A stretch of 36,091 nucleotides of DNA, taken from positions 1-36,091 of the forward strand of contig JAHJOG010000153.1 in assembly GCA_018820395.1 (NCBI GenBank). Reading direction: 5' to 3'. The position numbers were made by a program, and so were the translations under genes. Shown here in pieces: positions 17,513 to 25,393 of this stretch (the first letter of the stretch is position 1; the number at the start of each line of letters is the position of its first letter). The notes under the pieces were generated by a model that was not told the DNA's origin, did no database searches, and saw nothing but the letters and a program-made list of their open reading frames with translations. This stretch comes from Gammaproteobacteria bacterium (lineage in GTDB: Bacteria; Pseudomonadota; Gammaproteobacteria; Burkholderiales; Burkholderiaceae_C).

Positions 17513-18448
17513 TCACGCGTGCACGGGAGTCGGCCGGGCGTCGGCGCGCTGCGACTGCCTCGCGGCCAGGAAGCTCGGCGCACATTGGAGGATTTCCAAC
17601 GTGCCGTCGGCGTGCTCCGCGAGCGCAGTGAGGCTTTCGACCCAGTCGCCGTCGTTGGCGTAGAGGATGCCGTCGATGTCGCGCAGTTCGGCATGATGGA
17701 TATGGCCGCAGACCACGCCTTGCAGGCCGCGCTTGCGCGCCTCTTTGGCCAGCGCATTCTCGAAATCGCCCACGTAGCTGACGGCCCGCTTGACCTTGGC
17801 CTTGAGGTACTTCGACAGCGACCAGTAGGGCAGGCCCAACCTCGCGCGCAGCGAGTTCAGGTGCCGATTGAGCTTGAGCGTGAACTCGTAGAGCGAGTCG
17901 CCGACGTGCGCGAGCCATTTCGCGCACTGGATGACGCCGTCGAACAGGTCGCCATGCACGACCCACAGCCGGCGGCCGTCCGCGGTTTCGTGAACCCATT
18001 CTTCGGCGACCTCGATGCCGCCGAAGCTGTGGTCGAGGTACTTGCGCGCGAACTCGTCGTGGTTGCCCGGGATGAAGATCACGCGCGTGCCTTTGCGGGC
18101 CTTGCGCAGCAGTTTCTGGATCACGTCGTTGTGCGATTGCGGCCAGTACCACTGACGCCTGAGCTGCCAGCCGTCGATCACGTCGCCGACCAGGAACAGC
18201 GTGTCGCACTCGGTGTGCTTGAGGAAATCCAGCAACGCCAACGCCTGGCAGCCCGGCGTGCCGAGGTGCAGATCGGAAATCCAGAGCGTCCGGTAGTGCT
18301 TCGCCGGAGGCTCGGCTTCGTCCTCGTCGGCGTCGACATGACTCCCGGCCCGCCACGATCCGAGAAGAGCGTCTTCGCGTTTCATGGACCGCATGGTTCT
18401 CGACCCGCATGACGCCGCCGAGTCGAAGCGGTGAAGCTTCGATGACAT
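17513..18448 (-). CDS. LpxH-like metallophosphoesterase (UDP-2,3-diacylglucosamine diphosphatase family)
   Basis: This calcineurin-like phosphoesterase is of the COG2908 type. All five metal motifs are seen: WISDLHLG (D59, H61), GDVIDGW (D89), PGNHDE (N129, H130), VVHGDLFDG (H165) and VCGHIHHAE. From the chosen ATG it has 311 residues, 60-70 more than canonical LpxH. The extra part includes an acidic stretch HVDADEDEAEPP before the domain and a helical insert NRHLNSLRARLGLPYW. GGGAG lies only two bases before the ATG, so later ATGs (18394, 18385) are possible. It lies upstream of, and close to, a lipid glycosyltransferase gene, suggesting a joint role in envelope lipid metabolism, not core lipid A synthesis. 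Confidence 0.85.
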   Translation of the reverse strand: MSSKLHRFDSAASCGSRTMRSMKREDALLGSWRAGSHVDADEDEAEPPAKHYRTLWISDLHLGTPGCQALALLDFLKHTECDTLFLVGDVIDGWQLRRQWYWPQSHNDVIQKLLRKARKGTRVIFIPGNHDEFARKYLDHSFGGIEVAEEWVHETADGRRLWVVHGDLFDGVIQCAKWLAHVGDSLYEFTLKLNRHLNSLRARLGLPYWSLSKYLKAKVKRAVSYVGDFENALAKEARKRGLQGVVCGHIHHAELRDIDGILYANDGDWVESLTALAEHADGTLEILQCAPSFLAARQSQRADARPTPVHA

Positions 18449-18548
18449 GCCTCCCACACGCTCTGGGCACGGCACCCGGACCCGACGAGCGAAGGCGGCT
18501 GAGACGCGAACGGCCGGCCGACGATCTCCTGGTGCGTGTCCCGGGAAC

Positions 18549-18854
18549 CTAGTCTCCAACCGCCTCGACGATGGCGATCTCGACTTCGCCCACACCCTGC
18601 TTGCGCCGGTAGGCCGCGGCGCTCTGGTAGGCGGGCGATTCGAAGGCGGCCACGGCCTGGTCGAAGCTGGGGAACTCGATCACCACGAAGCGAGAGAAGT
18701 GGGCCGGCCCTTCCATCACCTGGAAGCGGCCGCCGCGCGCCTGGATCTTGCCGCCGTGCGCCGCGATGATGGCGGGCACCTCGTCGGCGTATTTCTTGTA
18801 TTCGACGGGGTCGTCGATGCGCCCGCGCGCGATCCAGTAAGCCTTGTTCGTCAT
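18549..18854 (-). CDS. DUF1330 domain protein
   Basis: A 101-residue protein of the DUF1330 family, small ferredoxin-like alpha/beta-barrel proteins whose biochemical role is not settled. The full domain is present: KAYWIARGRIDDPVEYKKYA at the start, GGKIQARGGRFQVMEGP in the middle, and FVVIEFPSFDQAVAAFESPA then YQSAAAYRRKQG, the best conserved part. It is ten bases downstream of the TRAP permease gene and is the last gene of the long leftward catabolic operon. DUF1330 genes are often at the ends of such operons. No catalytic claim can be made. Confidence 0.88.
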   Translation of the reverse strand: MTNKAYWIARGRIDDPVEYKKYADEVPAIIAAHGGKIQARGGRFQVMEGPAHFSRFVVIEFPSFDQAVAAFESPAYQSAAAYRRKQGVGEVEIAIVEAVGD

Positions 18855-18864
18855 GGTCGGTCCT

Positions 18865-20229
18865 CTATCGTCGGAGTGAATTGGCCAGGTCGGGCAGCCA
18901 GGTGGCGATCTGCGGAAACACCGCGATCAGCACGATCGCCGCGAGCAGCGCCATCCAGTAGGGCGCGGCACCGCGAAAGATCTCGCCGGTGGAAAGATCG
19001 GGCTCGCCCGCCACTGCTGCCTTGACGGTGAACACCAGGATGCCGAAGGGCGGCGTCAGCAGGCCGGTTTCGATCGCGATGATGCCGAGCACCGCGAAGG
19101 CGATCGGGTCGAAGCCCAGCGCCACCGCCACGGGCGCGAACACCGGCACCGTGAGCAGGATGATCGAGATCGAATCGATGATGCAGCCGAGCACGAACCA
19201 CACCGCCACCATGAGCGCCAGCACGACGAAGGGCGACAGGCCCGCGTGCACGAAGAATTCCTTGGCGGCACCGGTGATGCCGGTCATGGCGAGGATGCGC
19301 GAGTAGAGCTGCGCGGTGACGAGCAGCAGCAACAAGGGCGCGGAGGTGCGGCCGACCGACAGCACTGCTTCGAGCACCTCCTTGCCGCGCATGCCGCGCG
19401 CCAGGGCCAGTGCGAGCGCCAGCGTGGCGCCGACGCCGGCCCCTTCGGTCGGCGTGAAGAAGCCGAGCCAGATGCCGCCCAGCACCAGCACCACCAGGCA
19501 CAGGATGCCGAGCGTGCTCCAGAGAATCGTCCGCAGGTCCGCCACCGCGTGCTGCTCGTTGGCCAGCCGCGCTTCCTGCTGGATGCGCGGCAGGTGGTCG
19601 CCCTCCCCCACGCGCTCCGGCCGCGTCTTGGCGACCCACACGATGTAGCCGATGTAGAGCAGCACCACCAGGAGGCCCGGCACGATGCCGGCGATGAACA
19701 GCCGGCCGATCGCCAGCTCGGTGAGCACACCCCAGACGATCATGAGGACCGACGGCGGGATCAGCATGCCGAGGCAGGCGCTGCCGGCGATGCAGCCCAG
19801 CGAGAACTTGCGCTCGTAGCCGAAACGGCGCATTTCGGGGTGCGCGATCTTCGAGAACGCGGCCGCTGCCGCGATCGACACGCCGGTGACGAAGGCGAAC
19901 ACCGCGTTGGCGAGCACGGTCGCCACGCCGAGCCGCCCGGGCACGCGCCGCGAGAGCCGGTCGACGAGCGTGAAGAGATCGCGAGCGGCGCCGCACTTGG
20001 CAAGGAACTCGCCCATCAGCATGAACAGCGGGATCACCGCGAAGATGTAGTCGCGCAGCGCCTCGTAGGCGGTGCTGGCGGTGAAGCTCTTGACGGTCTC
20101 GATGTCGCCATTGACCAGGTAGATCCCGAGCAGGCTGGTGACGCCCAGCGAGACCGCGATGTGAAAGCCGCAGAACACGAGGCCCAGGAGCACCGTGACC
20201 AGCACGACCATGTCGGTGGCATTGAACAT
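18865..20229 (-). CDS. TRAP transporter large permease DctM
   Basis: This 454-residue polytopic membrane protein forms the ion-driven channel of a TRAP transporter, importing an organic acid presented by DctP. It has about 12 hydrophobic segments. Conserved pieces are IPLFMLMGEFLAKCG, GVSIAAAAAFSKIAHPEMRR, GSACLGMLIPPSVLMIVWGV and FFTPTEGAGVGATLALALAL. It is about 25-30 residues longer than the common 425-430; the extra length is a charged loop with EGDHLPRIQQEARLANEQHA near the middle, as in the larger DctM subfamily. It starts 12 bases after dctQ ends, so a standard dctP-dctQ-dctM order on the minus strand is seen. Confidence 0.94.
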   Translation of the reverse strand: MFNATDMVVLVTVLLGLVFCGFHIAVSLGVTSLLGIYLVNGDIETVKSFTASTAYEALRDYIFAVIPLFMLMGEFLAKCGAARDLFTLVDRLSRRVPGRLGVATVLANAVFAFVTGVSIAAAAAFSKIAHPEMRRFGYERKFSLGCIAGSACLGMLIPPSVLMIVWGVLTELAIGRLFIAGIVPGLLVVLLYIGYIVWVAKTRPERVGEGDHLPRIQQEARLANEQHAVADLRTILWSTLGILCLVVLVLGGIWLGFFTPTEGAGVGATLALALALARGMRGKEVLEAVLSVGRTSAPLLLLLVTAQLYSRILAMTGITGAAKEFFVHAGLSPFVVLALMVAVWFVLGCIIDSISIILLTVPVFAPVAVALGFDPIAFAVLGIIAIETGLLTPPFGILVFTVKAAVAGEPDLSTGEIFRGAAPYWMALLAAIVLIAVFPQIATWLPDLANSLRR

Positions 20230-20241
20230 GCGCGCGTCCGG

Positions 20242-20760
20242 TCAGTGCGAGGCCTGCGAGCTCGGCGGCGGCTCGCCCGTCAGCGCGTCGCGAACGTGGC
20301 CCGCCAGCGTCACCAGGTAGCTGGTGGTGGCGAGCGCGGTGCCGATGACGAGCGCGTAGCGTGTCGGCCAGGCGGGCACCCGCAGGGCGCCCTCGCCTTC
20401 GAACTCGTTGCTGGCCCACGCGTGCAGCGCCGGTTCGAGGCTGCCCCAGCACAGGAAGGCGAAGAACGCGGCGCCGAGCAGCGCCCCGAGCGCCGCCATC
20501 CAAGACTGCGCGGCCGGCGGCAGGTGCTTGACCAGCGCGTCGACGTTGAGCATGCCCCCCGAACGGATCGCATAGCCGGCCTGCATGAAGCAGATGATGA
20601 CGATCGAGGTCGACACGATCTCGGGCGTGCCCTTGACCGGTGAATTGAAGACCACCCGGCCGAGCACGTCGGCCACGACCAGGAAGCACAGCAGAAAAGC
20701 CAGCACGGCAGCAGCGTAGAGAAAGGCGCGCGCGATGGCGTCGTTGATTCGCGTCAACAT
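20242..20760 (-). CDS. TRAP transporter small permease DctQ
   Basis: A 172-residue membrane protein with four hydrophobic helices (about 14-34, 52-68, 89-108 and 133-152), the standard DctQ topology. Landmarks are ADVLGRVVFNSPVKGTPEIV between helices 1 and 2 and IVIICFMQAGYAIRSGG. DctQ holds together the periplasmic receptor and DctM. The leader before the ATG lacks a Shine-Dalgarno sequence and instead has CCGACC repeats (on this strand), so translation may rely on coupling to dctP. The gene sits between dctP and dctM. Confidence 0.92.
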   Translation of the reverse strand: MLTRINDAIARAFLYAAAVLAFLLCFLVVADVLGRVVFNSPVKGTPEIVSTSIVIICFMQAGYAIRSGGMLNVDALVKHLPPAAQSWMAALGALLGAAFFAFLCWGSLEPALHAWASNEFEGEGALRVPAWPTRYALVIGTALATTSYLVTLAGHVRDALTGEPPPSSQASH

Positions 20761-20797
20761 CGGTCGGGTCGGGTCGGATCAGGTCGGAGCCGGTCGG
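20761..20797 (-). repeat. GGTCGG short repeats in the dctP-dctQ gap
   Basis: GGTCGG occurs five times on the plus strand, starting at 20762, 20767, 20772, 20782 and 20792, so the spacings are 5, 5, 10 and 10 bases. The repeats fill most of the 50-base gap between the dctP stop and the dctQ ATG, in the place where a ribosome binding site would be expected. They could be a simple slippage repeat or a protein or RNA recognition array. Confidence 0.55.
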
Positions 20798-20810
20798 AAC
20801 GGAGGCCGGC

Positions 20811-21887
20811 CTACTTGATCGGGTAGCGAACGGGCCACTTGTAGCCCATCTTCTCCGCCTCTTCGAGCGTCAGCTTGAGCACCTGCGTGGCCGGAAGCCC
20901 CTGCTTGTCGAGCTCGGTGGCGCGCTGCTGCGGCCAGTCGGTGAGCGACTTCGCCCAGTCGAGCCGCACCGAGTCCGGCACGGCCTTGACGACCGCGCCG
21001 ACCTGCTTGAGCTCGGCGATCTCCTTCGGGTAATTGGCTTCGTTGACGCTGCCGGTCATGGTTTCGTATTCGCGCGCGACCTCGACGATGATGTCCTGCA
21101 CGTCCTTGGGCAGCCGGGCGAAGCGGGCCTTGTTCATGGTCAGGCCGTGCCAGGTGATCGAGCCGAAGCCGACCTCGGTGTAGTACTTGGCCACTTCGGT
21201 GAGCTTGAACTTGGTCCAGCCCGAGGGGAACATGATCCAGCCGTTGTAGACGCCGGTCTGCATCGACGTGTAGGCCTCGGGCAGCGACGACTGCACGGCG
21301 GTCGCGCCGGCGAACTCGAGCCACTTGAGGTTGAGCCCGGCACCGGCGATCTTGCGGCCCTTGAGGTCGGCGACGGTGTTCCAGTCGAAGGTGGTGCCGA
21401 TGTTGTAGCCCGTGTCGGCGATGAGGGCCAGCAGGCGCTGGTTGAACTTGTCCTCCAGCACGCGGGTCATGTAGGGCACCTTGTCGTACACGGTGCGCGC
21501 CAGCTTGACGCTCATCACCGGACTCATGGTGCCGAAGGGCAGGATGACCTGGAACGAATGCAGCGGCAGGTTGGACGGCTCGAAGCCGAAGTTGTAGCCG
21601 CCGATGTCGATGATGCCGGACTGCACGCCTTCGAGCGTGTCGGCCACCTTGACCATGGTGCCGCCGTAGCCCTCGATGAACTCCACCTTGTGCGCCCTGC
21701 GCGCGGCCACGCGCTTCGTCACCTCGGGCACGAAGAAGCTCTGCAGCAACGACACGTAGGTGTTGGCCGTGGGGTGGCCCGAGGCGATGCGCAGCTTGAT
21801 CTCTTCGGCGTGCGCGACGCCGGCCGGGAGGGCCAGGGCGGCGGCGGTCGCCAGGGTGTAGGCGGAAAAAGTCCTTCTGCTCGTCAT
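20811..21887 (-). CDS. TRAP transporter substrate-binding protein DctP
   Basis: A 358-residue periplasmic receptor with a twin-arginine-containing signal (TSRRTFSAYTLATAAALAL, cleavage after AHA) and the DctP fold. Family features: IKLRIASGHPTANTYVSL at the mature start, FNQRLLALIADTGYNIGTTF, then DLKGRKIAGAG and LPEAYTSMQTGVYNGWIMFP, the ligand-proximal region. An AGGAG lies upstream of the ATG. It follows a quinone oxidoreductase gene by 77 bases. The ligand is an organic acid, probably the same compound or family handled by the operon's dehydrogenases; nothing in the sequence identifies it. Confidence 0.93.
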   Translation of the reverse strand: MTSRRTFSAYTLATAAALALPAGVAHAEEIKLRIASGHPTANTYVSLLQSFFVPEVTKRVAARRAHKVEFIEGYGGTMVKVADTLEGVQSGIIDIGGYNFGFEPSNLPLHSFQVILPFGTMSPVMSVKLARTVYDKVPYMTRVLEDKFNQRLLALIADTGYNIGTTFDWNTVADLKGRKIAGAGLNLKWLEFAGATAVQSSLPEAYTSMQTGVYNGWIMFPSGWTKFKLTEVAKYYTEVGFGSITWHGLTMNKARFARLPKDVQDIIVEVAREYETMTGSVNEANYPKEIAELKQVGAVVKAVPDSVRLDWAKSLTDWPQQRATELDKQGLPATQVLKLTLEEAEKMGYKWPVRYPIK

Positions 21888-21964
21888 GTCTCTTGTCTCC
21901 TGTTGGATGTTCTTGTCGGGGCAGCCAGGCTCGCCTTCGAGGGCGCGCTCCGGGAAGGTCGGAA

Positions 21965-22942
21965 TCAGGGAATGATCAGGATCGATCCTTTCGTGCGGCC
22001 GGCTTCGAGGTCGCGATGCGCCTGGGCGATGTCGGCCATGGCGTAGCGCTGCGTGGCCGCGACGCTCAGCACGCCGCGCGCCACGAGGTCGAACACCGCG
22101 GCCGCCGAGGCCTGCAGCTCGTCGGTGCTGGCGATGTAGGTCACGAGCGTGGGCCGCGTGAAGTAGAGCGAGCCCATCTTCTGCAGCAGCGGCGGCTCGA
22201 CGGCCGGCGGCACGCCCGTGGTGGTGCCGAACGACACGAAGAGCCCGCGCGGTGCGAGCGAGTGCAGCGACTGTTCGAAGGTGTTCTTGCCGACCGAGTC
22301 GTAGACCACCGGCACGCCGTGCCCGCCGGTGAGCGCCTTGACGCGGACGACCACGTCCTCGCTGTGGCGGTCGATGCATTCGGCATAGCCGTTGGCCAGC
22401 GCCAGCGCGACCTTCTCCGGACCGCCGGCGATGCCGATCATGCGCGCGCCCAGGTGTCGTCCCCACTGGCCGGCGAGCAGCCCCACGCCGCCGGCCGCCG
22501 CGTGGAACAGCACCGCTTCGCCGGGCTGCACCGCATGGCAGCGGTTGAGCAGGTATTCGACCGTCATGCCCTTCATGAGCAACGACGCGGCCACGTCGTC
22601 GCTCACGCCGTCGGGCGTGCGCACCAGGCGGTCGGCAGGCATCAGGCGATGGGCCGCACACGCGCCGGGCGCCCCGCCGCCGTAGCAGACGCGGTCGCCT
22701 TCGCGCCACTGCGAGACGCCGGCGCCGACGCGCTCGACCACGCCGGCGGCTTCGGTGCCCAGGCCGGAGGGCAGCGGCAGCGGATAGAGGCCGGAGCGGT
22801 GGTAGATGTCCTGGTAGTTGAGGCCGATGGCCGTCTGGCGCACGAGCACCTGGCCGGCGCCGGGCTCGGGCACGTCGATGGTCTCGACCGCCAGGACCTC
22901 GGGTCCGCCCTGCGCGTGGATCTGAACGGCTTGCGTCTGCAT
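21965..22942 (-). CDS. Quinone oxidoreductase (zeta-crystallin/MDR family)
   Basis: A 325-residue medium-chain dehydrogenase/reductase of the zinc-free quinone oxidoreductase group, expected to use NADPH. The start resembles QOR (QAVQIHAQGGPEVLAVETID), followed by GLNYQDIYHRSGLYPLPLPS and the coenzyme motif AAAGGVGLLAGQWGRHLGA. Catalytic zinc cysteines are absent, as usual in this branch. It ends with LEAGRTKGSILIIP. It starts two bases after the VOC gene stops. In this operon it could reduce an enone or a quinone formed during catabolism, but the reaction is unknown. Confidence 0.92.
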   Translation of the reverse strand: MQTQAVQIHAQGGPEVLAVETIDVPEPGAGQVLVRQTAIGLNYQDIYHRSGLYPLPLPSGLGTEAAGVVERVGAGVSQWREGDRVCYGGGAPGACAAHRLMPADRLVRTPDGVSDDVAASLLMKGMTVEYLLNRCHAVQPGEAVLFHAAAGGVGLLAGQWGRHLGARMIGIAGGPEKVALALANGYAECIDRHSEDVVVRVKALTGGHGVPVVYDSVGKNTFEQSLHSLAPRGLFVSFGTTTGVPPAVEPPLLQKMGSLYFTRPTLVTYIASTDELQASAAAVFDLVARGVLSVAATQRYAMADIAQAHRDLEAGRTKGSILIIP

Positions 22943-22944
22943 GG

Positions 22945-23475
22945 TCAGCTGGCTTTCTGCGTCGTCGGGTCGGCGGCGGGGGTGGCGGCCGGGTTGGCAC
23001 CGGTGCTGGTCCATTCCGGCACGCGGCCGGCGCTCACCGCCTCGGCCGCGGTGAAGTTGAGTTCGACCTTGATGCCGTTGATCGGCTCGCGCATGAAGAG
23101 CTGGTACAGGTCGGAGTTGTGCGCCTTGCGCTCGCTGAACTCGACGCCGTTGCGGGTCAGCCGCTCGATGAACTCCAGCATGCCTTCGCAGTTGAAGCAC
23201 ACGTGGTCGATGCGCCCGGAGCCCGGCGCGCCGGCGGCCGAGTAGTCCTCGCCGTCCTTGTCGCTGGGCGTGCGCAGGTAGGTGTCCTGGTGCGCCGAGT
23301 GGCGCGCCTTGCCGATGTGCACCACGTCCTGCTCGCCGATGTAGAGCCAGTGCACCGGAAAGCCGAACTCCGGGTGGTAGCCGCTGCGAAAGCCGAGGTT
23401 GTCGACGAACCAGTCGCGCGTGGCGTCCGGGTCGTGGGTGAGGATCAGGATGTGCTCCATGAAGCGAAGGCCCAT
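22945..23475 (-). CDS. VOC-superfamily metalloprotein (glyoxalase/extradiol dioxygenase fold)
   Basis: A 176-residue protein with two beta-alpha-beta-beta-beta units of the vicinal oxygen chelate fold. The four usual metal positions are H8 in MEHILILTHD, H53 in DVVHIG, H91 in RIDHVCFNC and E138 in IKVELNF, giving a 3-His/1-Glu set. The tail (from about 146) is rich in alanine, proline and threonine and probably disordered. AAGGAG lies before the ATG. It lies between the cupin and quinone oxidoreductase genes. It may be an isomerase, lyase, hydratase or dioxygenase; the metal set favours a real enzyme over a binding protein. Confidence 0.88.
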   Translation of the reverse strand: MGLRFMEHILILTHDPDATRDWFVDNLGFRSGYHPEFGFPVHWLYIGEQDVVHIGKARHSAHQDTYLRTPSDKDGEDYSAAGAPGSGRIDHVCFNCEGMLEFIERLTRNGVEFSERKAHNSDLYQLFMREPINGIKVELNFTAAEAVSAGRVPEWTSTGANPAATPAADPTTQKAS

Positions 23476-23507
23476 CGTCGTCTCCTTGTGGTCGTGGGTT
23501 GCCGGAT

Positions 23508-23930
23508 TCAGCGCCGGTGCTCGGCCGTGATCGGGTTGGTTTCGCCGGTCTCGGTGAGGGTGCGGGTCGGCGCCGTGGACGCATAGGTCCAGAAGATCTT
23601 CATGGGCTCGGTGGCGGACACGTTGCGGAAGCGGTGCGACAGGTTGGCCGGCAGCCAGGTGGTGTCGAGGGCCTTCAGCGGATGCTCGGCGCCGCCTTCG
23701 ATGTCGAGGATGGCTTCACCCTGCAACAGCATCACGCTCTCTTCGCAGTTGTGGCTGTGGAACGGGATCGCCGTGCCGGCCGCGAATTCGGTGATGCCGT
23801 TGACGAAGCCGGTGGCGCCGGTGCCCGGGCCGACCAGCGGCGTGGTGCGCGCGCCGCCGCCGCGGTCGTGGCTCTTCAGTTGGTCGGGCCGCAGGACGGC
23901 GGGTTGGGGGGTGTGCGTGTCGGCGCTCAT
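23508..23930 (-). CDS. Cupin-domain protein
   Basis: A 140-residue single cupin. The first motif has H58, H60 and E64 in IPFHSHNCEESVMLLQGEA, and the second has H99 in LPANLSHRFRNVS, so the 3-His/1-Glu metal site is complete. The N-terminal part has RGGGARTTPLVGP, typical of small cupins in organic-acid operons. No good ribosome binding site precedes the ATG; translation may be coupled to the aldehyde dehydrogenase gene 29 bases upstream. It could be a dioxygenase, isomerase or ligand sensor; the family alone does not decide. Confidence 0.87.
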   Translation of the reverse strand: MSADTHTPQPAVLRPDQLKSHDRGGGARTTPLVGPGTGATGFVNGITEFAAGTAIPFHSHNCEESVMLLQGEAILDIEGGAEHPLKALDTTWLPANLSHRFRNVSATEPMKIFWTYASTAPTRTLTETGETNPITAEHRR

Positions 23931-23959
23931 GGTCGGCTTTCTGGCTTGGCTTTGCGGGG

Positions 23960-25354
23960 TCACGATTTCGCCGTAGCGGGCGGCACCACGGCGGGGCCGG
24001 TCCAAACGGTCTTGATGTTGCAGAACTCGTGCAGGCCGAGCGTGCCGAGTTCGCGGCCGTAGCCCGACTGCTTGCTGCCGCCGAAGGGCAGGCGCGGGTC
24101 GGACGCGACCATGCCGTTGACGAACACGGCGCCGGCGTCGATCTCGCGGGTGAGCCGTTGCGCGAGCGCGAGGTCGGCGGTCCAGAGGGCGGCGCCCAGG
24201 CCGAACTCGGTGCCGTTGGCGACTGCCACGGCCTCTTCGGCGTTGCGCACGCGCAGGATTGCGGCGGCGGGGCCGAAGGTTTCCTGCCGCGCGGCGGTCA
24301 TTCCGGGCTTGACATGATCGAGCACGGTGGGTGGATAGAACGCGCCCTTGCCGGAGGGCATCTGCCCCCCGAGCCGGAGCGTGGCGCCCTCTTCGACGGT
24401 GGCCTGCACCTGCGCATGCAGTTCGTCGCGCAGGTTGCGGCGCGCCATGGCGCCCTGCGTGACGCCGTCCTCGCGCGGGTCGCCCACCACCAGCTCGGAC
24501 GCGAGCGCGCAGAAGGCGTCGGCGAAGGCATCGGCGATGGCGTCCTCGACGATGAAGCGCTTGGCCGCGATGCAGCTTTGCCCGGTGTTCTGGAAGCGGG
24601 CCTTGACCGCGACGGCCGCCGCGGCCTGCACGTCGGCGTCGGCCAGCACGATGAACGGGTCCGACCCGCCGAGTTCGAGCACCTGCTTCTTCAGCGCGTT
24701 CGCCGCCTGCGAGGCGAGCTTGCGGCCCACCGGGGTCGAGCCGGTGAAGGTGACGGCGGCGATGCGCGCGTCGTCGATCAGCGCGGGCACGGCCGACGAG
24801 CCGACCAGCAAGGCGGTGAAGAGCCCCGCCGGCGCGTCGGCATCGGCGAACACGCGCTCGATGGCCAGCGCGCACTGCGGCACGTTGGACGCGTGCTTGA
24901 GCACCAACGCATTGCCGCCCGCGAGCACCGGCGCCGCCGCGCGCATGACTTGCCAGAACGGGTAGTTCCACGGCATCACGGCCAGCACCAGGCCGAGCGG
25001 GTCGTACACGATGCGGCTGTCGGTGGCGCTGCTGGCGACCACCTGGTCGGCCAGCATCGCGGGCGCGTGCTCGGCGTAGTAGTCGAAGTTCCAGGCGCAC
25101 TTCTCGATCTCGCCGCGGGCCTCGGCCAGCGGCTTGCCCATTTCGAGCGTCATCAGCATGGCGAGGGCGTCGCGCTGCTCGCGCAGCGTAGCCGCGACAC
25201 GGCGCAGCACGCCCATGCGTTCGTCGACCGGCGTGCCGCGCCAGCGCTTCTGCGCCGTGGCGGCGTGCGTGAGGCGCTCGTCGATGGTGTCGGGAGAGGT
25301 CTCGTCGAAGCGCGCCAGCACTTCGTCGGTGGCGGGGTTGAAGGATTCGATCAT
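23960..25354 (-). CDS. NAD(P)+ aldehyde dehydrogenase, succinate-semialdehyde dehydrogenase (Sad/YneI) type
   Basis: A 464-residue aldehyde dehydrogenase. Sad-like hallmarks are VMPWNYPFWQVMRAAAPVLA (N130 for the oxyanion), FTGSTPVGRKLASQA, E227 in LELGGSDPF and the nucleophile C261 in NTGQSCIAAKRF. The C-terminal end PFGGSKQSGYGRELGTLGLH is complete. Sad enzymes oxidise succinate semialdehyde and other short acid semialdehydes, so a small carboxylic semialdehyde is the likely substrate here. It is 39 bases after the Bug gene and 29 bases before the cupin gene. No ribosome binding site is obvious before the ATG. Confidence 0.93.
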   Translation of the reverse strand: MIESFNPATDEVLARFDETSPDTIDERLTHAATAQKRWRGTPVDERMGVLRRVAATLREQRDALAMLMTLEMGKPLAEARGEIEKCAWNFDYYAEHAPAMLADQVVASSATDSRIVYDPLGLVLAVMPWNYPFWQVMRAAAPVLAGGNALVLKHASNVPQCALAIERVFADADAPAGLFTALLVGSSAVPALIDDARIAAVTFTGSTPVGRKLASQAANALKKQVLELGGSDPFIVLADADVQAAAAVAVKARFQNTGQSCIAAKRFIVEDAIADAFADAFCALASELVVGDPREDGVTQGAMARRNLRDELHAQVQATVEEGATLRLGGQMPSGKGAFYPPTVLDHVKPGMTAARQETFGPAAAILRVRNAEEAVAVANGTEFGLGAALWTADLALAQRLTREIDAGAVFVNGMVASDPRLPFGGSKQSGYGRELGTLGLHEFCNIKTVWTGPAVVPPATAKS

Positions 25355-25393
25355 GGCGGGTGGGAACGGTCGGAAAACGAGGAGGGGAATGAA

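Noticed and set aside
17482-17757. Extension of the glycosyltransferase upstream of its ATG
   Set aside because: It overlaps the metallophosphoesterase coding region and its translation lacks family sequence.
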